This document shows, in pieces, positions 42,074-49,797 of a DNA stretch of 64,000 nt. Source of the stretch: Deinococcus ficus (lineage in GTDB: Bacteria; Deinococcota; Deinococci; Deinococcales; Deinococcaceae); contig NZ_CP021082.1 in NCBI RefSeq assembly GCF_003444775.1, positions 496,001 to 560,000 of the forward strand, read 5' to 3'. A model generated the notes under the pieces. That model worked only from the letters and a program-made list of their open reading frames with translations, was not told where the DNA came from and searched no databases. The stretch's first letter is position 1, and every line of letters starts with the position of its first letter. The position numbers and the translations under genes are program-made.

Positions 42074-44104
42074 ATGAAACTCCTGATCGTCGAATCCCCC
42101 ACCAAAGCCCGCAAGATCCAGGGGTACCTGGGCGCCGGGTGGCGGGTGATGGCCTGCCTGGGGCACGTGCGCGACCTGCCCGCCACGAAGGACGAGGTGC
42201 CGGAAAAGCACCGCGCCCTGCCCTGGGCCCGGCTGGGCGTGAACACCGCCGGCGGCTACGCGCCGCTGTACGTGGTGCGCCCGGGGAAGCAGGCGAAGGT
42301 CAGGGAACTGCGCGCCGCGGCAAAGGCCGCGGACGAGGTGTTCCTCGCCGCCGACCCGGACCGGGAAGGGGAGAGCATCGCCTGGCACCTCAGTGTTCTG
42401 CTGGGTCTGAAGGAAGCGCAGCGGGTCACCTACCAGGAGATCACCGCGGCGGCGCTGCGTCAGGCCGTGGCGCACCCGCGGCCGCTGGACCTGCGGCTCG
42501 TCGCGGCGCAGGAGACCCGCCGCACCCTGGACCGCCTGGCCGGGTACGGCGTCAGCCCCCTGCTGTGGGCGGCAGTGGGCGGCGCGCAGTCCGCGGGGCG
42601 CGTGCAGTCGGCCGCGCTGCAACTGCTCGCGCAGCGGGAACAGGCGCGGCTGGCCTTCGTCCCGAGTGCCTACTGGCGCGTCACCGCGGACGTCACCGCC
42701 CGCCCGGCCTTCCGGGCGGCCGTTACCCACATCCGGGGCACGCCGCTCGCCGCCGCCTCAAGCTTCACGAGTACCGGGCACCTCAAGCCGGACGTGACGG
42801 TGACGCAACTCGACGCCACCAAAGCCGGGCAGCTCGTGACCTACCTGAACGGCCGCCCGGCCGAGGTGACGGCGGCGGCGGTCACGCCCGTGACCCGCCG
42901 GCCCCCGCCGCCTTTCACGACCTCGACCCTGCAGCAGGCCGCGAACGCCCGCCTGAAGCTCGGGGCGGCCGAGGTGACGCGCCTCGCGCAGGCGCTGTAT
43001 GAGAACGGCCTGATCACGTACATGCGCACCGACTCCCCGGCGCTGTCCGACGAGGCGTTGACACTCGCCCGCGCCGCGGTGGAGGCCCGCTTCGGTCCGG
43101 CCGCGCTGCCGGCGAAACCCCGGCAGTACGCCACCCGCAACGCCAACGCCCAGGAAGCGCACGAGGCGATCCGGCCCGCCGGGGCTTTCCTCGCCCCGTC
43201 ACAGACCCGCCTTGCCGGAAGCGAACTCGCCCTGTACACGCTGATCTACGAGCGGACGGTCGCCTCCCAGATGCTCGACGCGGTGGGGGAGAAGACGACC
43301 CTGACGCTTCAGGCGGGCGTGGTGACCCTGGAGGCGACCGGCACGCGGCTCACGCAGCCCGGGTTCACCGCGCTGTACGACGACGAGATCCGGGACGGGG
43401 AGGACCAGGCGCTGCCACTGCTCGAGGTCGGCTCCCGGTTTCCCCTGCAGAACGCGAAGGCCGAGGAGAAACGCTCCCCGCCGCCCGCCCGGTTCACGGA
43501 GGGGAAGTTCGTGCAGGTGATGGAGAAAGCCGGTATCGGCCGCCCCAGCACCTTCGGCCACACCCTGGAGACGCTGCAGAAGCGCGGGTACGTGGCCCTG
43601 CGCCGCCGGCAGCTGCACGTGACGCCCCTGGGCTTGATGATCGCCGTGTACCTGCAGGGTCAGGTGCCGCAACTGGTGGATACGGCGTTCACGGCGGGCA
43701 TGGAAGCGGACCTGGACCGCATCGCGCGGGGCGAACTGACCCGCGTGGCTTACCTGGACCGGGTGTGGAAGGAGGAACTCGCCCCGGCGATCTCGCGGGC
43801 GGCGAAGGCCGTGCCGGCCGTGCCCGCGCCGCACGTGCCGGTCGTGTTCACGCCCCGGGCCGGTGAGGTGCAGGCCCGCATCGGGGACCGGTCCGTGCCT
43901 CTGCCTGCGGGCCTGCTGCTCGAGGACCTCACGCCGGACATGCTGCCCGCCCTGGCGAGCGGAGCCTGGACGCCCGCCCGGGACAGCGAAGGGCCCCGCA
44001 AGCCCCGGGCGAAGTCCGCGGCTGTGAAACCCAGACGGAAGAAGGCGGCTTCAGGCTCTGCCGGGGCGGAACGCAGGCCCCGCCGGAAGAAGACGCCGCC
44101 CTGA
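42074..44104 (+). CDS. topA: Type IA DNA topoisomerase I without zinc fingers
   Basis: This topoisomerase (676 aa) relaxes negatively supercoiled DNA by single-strand passage. The TOPRIM domain starts LLIVESPTKARKI (Glu about 7) and has AADPDREGESIAWHL (acidic triad, about 94-108). The catalytic Tyr316 is in GLITYMRTDSP, and the gate and hinge regions include GAQSAGRVQSAAL, NAQEAHEAIRP and KAGIGRPSTFGHTL. The protein ends in a Lys/Arg/Pro-rich tail (KPRAKSAAVKPRRKK) instead of the C4 zinc modules of E. coli TopA. At 676 aa it is short, so it may be a second, accessory topoisomerase. It stands as a single gene. Confidence 0.9.
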   Translation: MKLLIVESPTKARKIQGYLGAGWRVMACLGHVRDLPATKDEVPEKHRALPWARLGVNTAGGYAPLYVVRPGKQAKVRELRAAAKAADEVFLAADPDREGESIAWHLSVLLGLKEAQRVTYQEITAAALRQAVAHPRPLDLRLVAAQETRRTLDRLAGYGVSPLLWAAVGGAQSAGRVQSAALQLLAQREQARLAFVPSAYWRVTADVTARPAFRAAVTHIRGTPLAAASSFTSTGHLKPDVTVTQLDATKAGQLVTYLNGRPAEVTAAAVTPVTRRPPPPFTTSTLQQAANARLKLGAAEVTRLAQALYENGLITYMRTDSPALSDEALTLARAAVEARFGPAALPAKPRQYATRNANAQEAHEAIRPAGAFLAPSQTRLAGSELALYTLIYERTVASQMLDAVGEKTTLTLQAGVVTLEATGTRLTQPGFTALYDDEIRDGEDQALPLLEVGSRFPLQNAKAEEKRSPPPARFTEGKFVQVMEKAGIGRPSTFGHTLETLQKRGYVALRRRQLHVTPLGLMIAVYLQGQVPQLVDTAFTAGMEADLDRIARGELTRVAYLDRVWKEELAPAISRAAKAVPAVPAPHVPVVFTPRAGEVQARIGDRSVPLPAGLLLEDLTPDMLPALASGAWTPARDSEGPRKPRAKSAAVKPRRKKAASGSAGAERRPRRKKTPP

Positions 44105-44175
44105 CCCGGGCGGGGCAGGCCCCCTCTGGCGGTTCGGGAGGGTCCTGTGATGAAGGCCGTGATAGACCGCTGCCC

Positions 44176-45273
44176 ATGCCTGCCTGCCCTGATCCGGCCG
44201 ACCCTACCCGTGGTGCAGCGTGTGACTGCGCGGCACTGCGCCCCCCGGACGCCCTCCCGGCGGGCCTGTACCTGCATTCACCCGCCCACCATGTTCGCCA
44301 GCTGCTCAAACGGGCCATGCGCGACCAGGGCATCCCGCACCAGGACAGCCCGGCGGGTGTGTTCCTGCCTCACCTGGACGCCGACATCCTGGCCGCCCTG
44401 CTGGGTGCCTTCACGCCCACGGAACGGGCGGAACTGCTCGCCGCCCCCGCCACCACGCCTGGCGGCCCCCCCGACGCCTGGCAGGCGTCGCCCCTGGAGC
44501 GCTGGGCGCAGCAGCTCGGCACCCCCTGGTTCTTCCCGGCGGCGGAGCAGCTGCGCTTTCACCTGCAGCCCATCGCCGACCTGTGCAGTGGGCAGGTGTA
44601 CGGCTACGAGGCCCTGGTCCGCGCCGACTGGCAGGGCGACCTGATCGGCGCCGGACCGCTCCTGCAGGCTGCCGCCGCCCACGGCCAGGCCCGCGCGTTC
44701 GACGCCCTCGCCCGGCGCGGCGCGATCCGTCAGGCCTACCCGCACCTGAAGCCGGGGGAGGTGCTGTTCATCAACTTCGCGCCGGGCGTCATCTACAACC
44801 CGGACGTCTGCCTGCAGACCACCTTCCAGGCCTGCCGGGAGGTCGGCGCCGACTTCTCCCGACTGCTGTTCGAGGTCACGGAAAGTGAGGCCTTCCCGGA
44901 CCTGAACCTCTTGCAGCGCATCCTGGAGCGCTACCGGGCCGAAGGAGCCCAGGTGGCCCTGGACGACCTGGGTGCGGGACACACCAGCCTCAGCTTCCTT
45001 GACATGCTGCGGCCCGACATCGTGAAACTCGACCGGGCCCTGATCAGCGGCGTGAGGGACGACGACCCACGCGTCCTGCTGATTCAGGCCCTGATCCGGT
45101 ACGCGCACGACCTCGGCATCCGGGTGGTGGCTGAGGGCGTCGAGACCGAGAGTGAATTGCGACTCCTGAGGGAGCTCGGCGCAGACTACGCCCAGGGCTA
45201 CTTCCTGGGACGCCCAGCTCCGGTGCCCGGCGGCCTCTCGGCCCAGAGCGCGGGCCTGTGGAACTCTGCCTGA
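44176..45273 (+). CDS. EAL-domain cyclic-di-GMP phosphodiesterase
   Basis: This protein has 365 aa. An N-terminal region (about 1-125) with cysteines near the start (C4, C15, C17) is of unknown function. The EAL domain (about 130-350) has the complete catalytic set: YGYEALVR, INFAPG (Asn), LFEVTESE (Glu), ALDDLGAGHTSL (double Asp), DIVKLDRAL (Lys), VVAEGVETESE (Glu) and YAQGYFLGRP. It should hydrolyse cyclic-di-GMP to pGpG. The ATG at 44176 has no strong ribosome site. The neighbour downstream is an HD-GYP protein, so two phosphodiesterase types lie next to each other. Confidence 0.9.
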   Translation: MPACPDPADPTRGAACDCAALRPPDALPAGLYLHSPAHHVRQLLKRAMRDQGIPHQDSPAGVFLPHLDADILAALLGAFTPTERAELLAAPATTPGGPPDAWQASPLERWAQQLGTPWFFPAAEQLRFHLQPIADLCSGQVYGYEALVRADWQGDLIGAGPLLQAAAAHGQARAFDALARRGAIRQAYPHLKPGEVLFINFAPGVIYNPDVCLQTTFQACREVGADFSRLLFEVTESEAFPDLNLLQRILERYRAEGAQVALDDLGAGHTSLSFLDMLRPDIVKLDRALISGVRDDDPRVLLIQALIRYAHDLGIRVVAEGVETESELRLLRELGADYAQGYFLGRPAPVPGGLSAQSAGLWNSA

Positions 45274-45475
45274 ACTACGCGTGGGTTGGGCCGCTCACCT
45301 CGTTTACCCCCCATGGAGGGAGTGCGGTCCGGTGTGCCCCGCAGTGCGGATGGGGGGCTGCGTTTCGGCTCAGAATTTTGTGATGCCGGAAGTCATAACG
45401 TGAAAAACCTAACGGATGGGTCGCCTGGCCCGCACTGGTGCTCCACATGGATCACCTCCGGAGGCCCCCCACCCC

Positions 45476-46504
45476 ATGACCCCACCTGCATCCCCCCTCA
45501 CCCTTCCCGACGCGCTTGACTACCAGGCGCTGTTCGAGCATGCCGGCGTCGGCCTGCTGGAAATCGCATTCGACGGACAGATTCGCCGCATCAACCCGAA
45601 CGGCGCCGCGTTCTTCGGCCAGTCGATGACCACCCTGGTCGGAAGGAACGTCACTCACGTCACGCATCCTGAGGACATCCCGAGAACGCTGCACGCCCTC
45701 GAGCAGGTCGTGAGCGGGCAGGCGCCCCTGGCCGTCCTCGAAAAGCGCTACCTGCGGGCCGACGGGGAGATCGTCTGGTCCCGGTCGCGCGTGTCGCTGC
45801 TGCCCGGCCGGTCCGGTCCGTCCACCTCCGTGGTCGCCGTCATCGCCGACATCACCGACCTCAAGCGCGTCCAACAGGAACTTGAGGCCCTGAACGTCAA
45901 CCTCCAGGCCACTCTGGAAGGCGCCCTGCTGGGCCTCGGCGTCGCGCTGGAGGCGCGCGATCTGGAGACCTCCGGACACACCATGCGCGTTATGCAGCGC
46001 AGCCTGCAACTCGGTGAGGCGCTCGGCCTGGACGCCGTGACCCTCGGCGAACTCAAGCACGGCGCGAGCCTCCATGACCTGGGCAAACTCAGCATTCCGG
46101 ACGCGGTGCTGCTCAAACCCGGCCGCCTGGACGCCGAGGAATGGGCGCAGATGCAGACCCATGCGCACAACGGGTACGAAATCGCGTCCCTGATTCCCAC
46201 CCTGCCCCGCCGGTCGCTGGAGATCATCCGGCATCACCACGAGCGCTGGGATGGCACGGGCTACCCGGACCGCCTGGCCGGGGAGGAGATTCCTCTGCTT
46301 GCACGGATTTTCGCTGTGTGTGACGTGTACGACGCTCTGACCAGCGACCGGCCGTACAAGCGCGCCTGGTCATCCCAGGCGGCATTGGCGGAAGTGGCCG
46401 CTCAAAGTGGCCGGCAGTTCGACCCCCGCGTCGTGACCGCCTTCCTCCAGCTGTTTGGGGGCGCGCCTCAGGCCAGGTCAGAGGACGCAGAACTGGTGGC
46501 CTGA
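45476..46504 (+). CDS. PAS and HD-GYP domain cyclic-di-GMP phosphodiesterase
   Basis: This protein has 342 aa from ATG 45476 (CGGAGG 11 bases before it). A PAS domain spans about 15-130 (AGVGLLEIAFDGQIRRINPNG in parts, then YLRADGEIVWSRSRVSLL and IADITDLKRVQ). A short coiled coil leads to the HD-GYP domain (about 155-325). Metal and catalytic motifs are SGHTMRV, HGASLHDLGKLSIPDAVL (HD), HHHERWDGTGYPDRLAGEEIPLLARIFAVCDVYDAL (HHExWDGxGYP and the CDxYDALT signature). It should degrade cyclic-di-GMP in response to a PAS signal. Confidence 0.92.
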   Translation: MTPPASPLTLPDALDYQALFEHAGVGLLEIAFDGQIRRINPNGAAFFGQSMTTLVGRNVTHVTHPEDIPRTLHALEQVVSGQAPLAVLEKRYLRADGEIVWSRSRVSLLPGRSGPSTSVVAVIADITDLKRVQQELEALNVNLQATLEGALLGLGVALEARDLETSGHTMRVMQRSLQLGEALGLDAVTLGELKHGASLHDLGKLSIPDAVLLKPGRLDAEEWAQMQTHAHNGYEIASLIPTLPRRSLEIIRHHHERWDGTGYPDRLAGEEIPLLARIFAVCDVYDALTSDRPYKRAWSSQAALAEVAAQSGRQFDPRVVTAFLQLFGGAPQARSEDAELVA

Positions 46505-46673
46505 GCTTTCCGGATCAGGAGACGGTGTCCTGGTCTTGCACATCTGATCAATATGGCGGAGTCACCGGTCCGGTCGCTGGGTATTGCCGGTTCAGAGCTG
46601 CTGGTCCCGTGACGATGAAGTTTGGGAACTGTCGAGGCCAACTTGTCGGGTCGCCCGCGTAACGGGGCTACTG

Positions 46674-46705
46674 TGGCCGCCTGCCCGTGCACGAGTGGGC
46701 GGCCA
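46674..46705. terminator. Stem-loop downstream of the heme monooxygenase-like gene
   Basis: TGGCCGCC (46674-46681) pairs with GGCGGCCA (46698-46705). It lies 26 bases past the stop of the minus-strand gene. The rest of 46505-46731 shows nothing recognisable. Confidence 0.4.
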
Positions 46706-46731
46706 GAGGGGATGGTTGATGTCCGGGGGCG

Positions 46732-47046
46732 TCAGGAATAGCGGAGGTCGGAGATGGTTTCGAAGGTTTCGATCACGCTGCTGCTCCCCATGGCGTCACG
46801 CGGGGCCCCTTCGGGTAGGGCATGCGAAGCGCGGAAGCTGCCGGACTTCATCCAGTCCTGGAAGGCTTCGGCGCTCTCCCATTCCATGGTGGACACGTAG
46901 GGCTGGTCGGGTTGCCTTGGTCGCTGCAGGGTGGTCCGGGTGAGTCCTGGGAAGGATGCCAGATGTTTGAAACTGTCAGTGAACATCTGCTCGAAGGTGC
47001 TGGCATGCTCGGCAGGGACGGTGATCCGGTTATGGACGACAAACAT
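46732..47046 (-). CDS. Antibiotic biosynthesis monooxygenase-fold protein, probable heme-degrading monooxygenase (HmoA/IsdG-like)
   Basis: This small cytoplasmic protein (104 aa) has a ferredoxin-like ABM fold. The triad expected of IsdG-type heme oxygenases can be placed: Asn6 (VVHNRITV), Trp65 (AFQDWMKS) and His75 (FRASHAL); the spacing of 59 and 10 residues is close to the 60 and 10 of IsdG. It would open heme to release iron. GGCCC-type sequence and AGGAGGCCC precede the ATG. It is divergent from a PadR regulator with a pair of palindromes between them, so it is probably under PadR control. Confidence 0.8.
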   Translation of the reverse strand: MFVVHNRITVPAEHASTFEQMFTDSFKHLASFPGLTRTTLQRPRQPDQPYVSTMEWESAEAFQDWMKSGSFRASHALPEGAPRDAMGSSSVIETFETISDLRYS

Positions 47047-47062
47047 AGGGCCTCCTCGACTG

Positions 47063-47090
47063 GTAATTTATTACTAGTCATTTATGACTA
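47063..47090. promoter_or_regulatory. Two abutting palindromes between the heme monooxygenase-like gene and padR
   Basis: GTAATTTATTAC (47063-47074) and TAGTCATTTATGACTA (47075-47090) are each perfect inverted repeats around TT, share the core ATTTAT, and have centres 14 bp apart. They are AT-rich in a GC-rich region, and lie 16 bases before one start and 18 before the other. They are probably the PadR operator with overlapping divergent promoters. Confidence 0.65.
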
Positions 47091-47108
47091 TAGTAGTCTA
47101 CCGGAGCC

Positions 47109-47681
47109 ATGGTCAAGACCGCCTCCCGCCCCGCTGACGAGCGGACACTCCTCCTGCTGGGTCTCCTGCACGCCCAGGACCGCTACGGGTACGAACTCCA
47201 CGACTTCATCGAGAACAACCTGCACAGCGTCACCGACCTCAAGCGGGCCACGGCCTATCAATTGCTCACGCGTCTGGAGCGGTACGGTGACGTGCACAGC
47301 CGCACCGAACAACATGGTCAGCGCCCCACCCGCACGGTCTACGCCCTCACCACGCAGGGACGGGCCTACTTTCAGCAGCTGCTCCGGCAGTACCTCAAGC
47401 AGGCCGACCTTCCCCGCCCACCCGGCAACATCGCCCTGCTCTTCCTCGAGCACCTGAGTCCCGCCGAACTCCTGCCTTCACTCCGCGCCCACCGCGCCGC
47501 ACTGGAAGCCCAGGTCAACACCTACCGGGACATGCCGCCCCATCCTCACGCCATCGGGGCGGGGCTGGCGATCGCCCGCACCTCCGCCCTGCTTCAGGCC
47601 GACCTGGAATGGTTCACACAGGCCATCCGCCAGCTGGAACGCGAACTTCCCGAAGGCCGCGTGGCCGACCAACCCGGCTGA
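47109..47681 (+). CDS. PadR-family transcriptional regulator
   Basis: This regulator has 190 aa. The N-terminal winged helix (about 10-95) contains LLLLGLLHAQDRYGYELHDFI in parts (LLLLGLLHAQDRYGYEL), RATAYQLLTRLERYGDV and RTVYALTTQGRAYFQQLL, the PadR signature. The C-terminal half (about 100-185) is a Vir-like helical dimerisation domain. It is divergent from the heme monooxygenase-like gene, with tandem palindromes between. The ligand is unknown. Confidence 0.9.
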   Translation: MVKTASRPADERTLLLLGLLHAQDRYGYELHDFIENNLHSVTDLKRATAYQLLTRLERYGDVHSRTEQHGQRPTRTVYALTTQGRAYFQQLLRQYLKQADLPRPPGNIALLFLEHLSPAELLPSLRAHRAALEAQVNTYRDMPPHPHAIGAGLAIARTSALLQADLEWFTQAIRQLERELPEGRVADQPG

Positions 47682-47727
47682 GCCTCAGGGCGCCGGTCAA
47701 TCGGGCGTCGCGCGTCCTGCCCCCTGG

Positions 47728-48342
47728 TCAGGTCCCTGGCAGGTCAGGGGGAGGCGGACCACCCTGACCCTGAGGCAGGTGCGGCGCGGATGGACTGGCC
47801 TGCCCGCGGCGCCGGTACGTGGTCTGCACGAAGCCGCTGACCGGGTAGACCCTGGCGGCCGTCACGTCCCACCACTGGTCGGCCTGGAGACTCATGTCAC
47901 CGAACAGCGGGAGCCCGGTCCCCAGCAGGACGGGCAGCCGGGTCACGGTCATTTCCTCAATCAGGCCGTGTTGCAGGAAGGACCGGATCACCTGCCCGCC
48001 GTCCACATAGACACCCCGTGAAGCCGCGAGGTTGGGCAGCAGGTCCGGAATGCTGCCCGCGTGGAGCTCCGCCCGGTGCTGCAGGTTCCCGGGCAGCTCC
48101 CTGAGGGTGCGGCTCAGGACCAGGACGCGCCGCCCGTCGAAGGGCCACGGCTCGAAGCCCTTGATCTTGTCGAACGTCCTCCGCCCCATGACCACGGTGT
48201 CCACCCGCGCCATGAACGCCGCGTAGCCGTGGTCCTCGCCCGGCGCGGTGGGCGCCTGGGTCAGCCAGTCGATGTCGTCGTCTTTCCGGGCGATAAAGCC
48301 GTCAAGGCTGCAGGCGATGAAGACCAGAAGCGGAGGGGTCAT
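47728..48342 (-). CDS. RibD C-terminal/dihydrofolate-reductase-fold protein
   Basis: This NADPH-binding reductase-fold protein has 204 aa. It begins LLVFIACSLDGFIARKDDDIDWL, then VDTVVMGRRTFDKIKGFEPWPF, RRVLVLSRTL, GVYVDGGQVIRSFLQHGLIEEMTVTRLPVLLGTGLPLFG (read in parts), the typical YyaP/YwjB pattern. The C-terminal 25 residues are Pro/Gly-rich. Its start overlaps the AraC-DinB gene stop (48339-48342, ATGA), so the two are coupled. The substrate is unknown. Confidence 0.9.
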   Translation of the reverse strand: MTPPLLVFIACSLDGFIARKDDDIDWLTQAPTAPGEDHGYAAFMARVDTVVMGRRTFDKIKGFEPWPFDGRRVLVLSRTLRELPGNLQHRAELHAGSIPDLLPNLAASRGVYVDGGQVIRSFLQHGLIEEMTVTRLPVLLGTGLPLFGDMSLQADQWWDVTAARVYPVSGFVQTTYRRRGQASPSAPHLPQGQGGPPPPDLPGT

Positions 48343-49244
48343 GGGGTCACCTCGCGAAACACAGCGCCGAAGAACATGGGATCGGCGTCAAGACGAATGC
48401 CCAGGCGGCGCAACCAGGCGCTGAGCACGTAGCGGTGGTGGGCGTCCACGGTCAACACGTGCGCCACCATGCCGCCCAACGGGAAAAGCTCAGGTGGCTC
48501 GCAGAGCCGGTCCTCAAAGGTGTCGTGCCAGCGGCCCCCGAGGTGAACTTCCTCGACCAGCTGCCGGAACTCCCGGGCGACCACGTCGTGCCGCCATGTC
48601 AGGCCGTCAAGCGTGTGGGGGCGGTCGTCGGGCGGTGCGGGGAGGCCCCGCACGGCGGCCACCCAGACCTCCTTCGTGAACACCAGGCTGTCCAGCAGGT
48701 GCCGGACGGTCCGGTCCGGTGGATTGAAGTCCAGCGGCTGTGATTCTCCCAGGGGCTCGTCCAGCATACGGTCAGGGACGTCTCGTAACTGCAGCAGGGC
48801 GTGCCGCATGAACTGCTCGTCGAAAGCCAGGAGATGCGTCAGCAGGTCGGCGCCCCCTCCCGGGTTCGCGGGTGGGCCCACCGGCTGAAAGTGAATGCCG
48901 CTCGGCGCGGGCAGCAGATGCGACTGAGACCCGCGGCGACGGTAGAGGCTCGGGGGCACGCCGAACCCCCGCCTGAACGCCCGGGCAAAGCCTTCCGCGG
49001 ACCGGAAGCCCGCATCAAGGGCCACCTCCGTGACGGGCCGGGCCGTCACCCGCAGCGCGTACGCGGCCCGTTCCAGGCGCAGGCGCTTGCGAAACTCCGC
49101 TGGCGATTCGCCGTACCGCGCCCGGAACGACCGGACCGCGTGACTGCGGCTCAAGAGCGCCGCCTGCGCCGCCTCACGCCCGGTCCGCGGCTCGCCCAGG
49201 TCGGACAGCAGAGCGCTCAGGAAACGGTCAAGCCGGTCGGTCAT
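48339..49244 (-). CDS. AraC-type helix-turn-helix fused to a DinB-like domain
   Basis: This protein has about 301 aa from ATG 49244 (GTG 49250 is an alternative). The N-terminal AraC DNA-binding domain (about 5-105) has LLSRSHAVRSFRARYGESPAEFRKRLRLERAAYALR in parts (ARYGESPAEFRKRLRLERA) and DAGFRSAEGFARAFRRGFGVPPSLYRR. Residues about 130-300 form a DinB/DUF664 four-helix domain with metal-type histidines (FDEQFMRHALLQL, DRTVRHLLDSLVF, GGMVAHVLTVDAHHR). AraC proteins usually carry an unrelated sensor domain, so this fusion may sense a small thiol or act enzymatically. It is coupled to the reductase gene that follows. Confidence 0.85.
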   Translation of the reverse strand: MTDRLDRFLSALLSDLGEPRTGREAAQAALLSRSHAVRSFRARYGESPAEFRKRLRLERAAYALRVTARPVTEVALDAGFRSAEGFARAFRRGFGVPPSLYRRRGSQSHLLPAPSGIHFQPVGPPANPGGGADLLTHLLAFDEQFMRHALLQLRDVPDRMLDEPLGESQPLDFNPPDRTVRHLLDSLVFTKEVWVAAVRGLPAPPDDRPHTLDGLTWRHDVVAREFRQLVEEVHLGGRWHDTFEDRLCEPPELFPLGGMVAHVLTVDAHHRYVLSAWLRRLGIRLDADPMFFGAVFREVTP

Positions 49245-49364
49245 TCCCACCCACCGTAGAGGAAACGCGGCCGGGTCGCCTGACCGTTTGTGCGGTCCGG
49301 ACCCCGGACGCTGCGGCCCTCAACACGGCGTTCCCTCCGGGGCCGCGCCGTTTATCCTGCCGGC

Positions 49365-49793
49365 GTGACGCCCCATTTCCTGCCCCGGTCCGCATTCCTC
49401 GCGCTCACCCTGACCTTCGGGACCACACAGGCCGTGACCTGCATCCCACCGAAAAGCATGGCCCAGGGCCGCCTGCCCGCTTCACCACTTCTGAAGTACG
49501 ACTGCGCCGCGACACAGGACCTGAAAAAGGCGTACAGCACCTCCAAGGTAAAACCCAACTGGGTGGAGGTGTACCGCGGACCGATGAATAAGGCGTCCTC
49601 CGCTCTGGTGGCCCGCCTGTTTACGGTCCTGAAGAAAGAAGGCTTCAAGGTCGAAGTCGACGCCAGTGACCCGGACGTTAAGGGCTTCACCTTCAAAAAG
49701 GGGAAGCTCGTGCTCGGCGGCTCGCTCATCGTGGCTCAGCTCATCTCAACGGACACGCCGGGTGAACTCGTGTTCGCTCTGGTCGGACGCTGA
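49365..49793 (+). CDS. Small secreted hypothetical protein
   Basis: I do not recognise this 142-residue protein. With a GTG start at 49365 it has a clean signal peptide (FLALTLTFGTTQAVT, cleaved near residue 23) and one Cys pair (C25 and C47). The mature part is small and basic with alpha/beta character (VARLFTVLKKEGFKVEVDASD; GKLVLGGSLIVAQLI), resembling SPOR-like or sporulation-type small domains only weakly. TATCCT about 8 bases before the start could drive a leaderless transcript. The serine-hydrolase gene begins 4 bases after its stop, so they likely form an operon. Confidence 0.65.
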   Translation: MTPHFLPRSAFLALTLTFGTTQAVTCIPPKSMAQGRLPASPLLKYDCAATQDLKKAYSTSKVKPNWVEVYRGPMNKASSALVARLFTVLKKEGFKVEVDASDPDVKGFTFKKGKLVLGGSLIVAQLISTDTPGELVFALVGR

Positions 49794-49797
49794 TCGG

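Noticed and set aside
49666..49797. Upstream extension of the serine hydrolase
   Set aside because: It would overlap the small secreted protein and lacks a signal; ATG 49798 gives a proper membrane segment.
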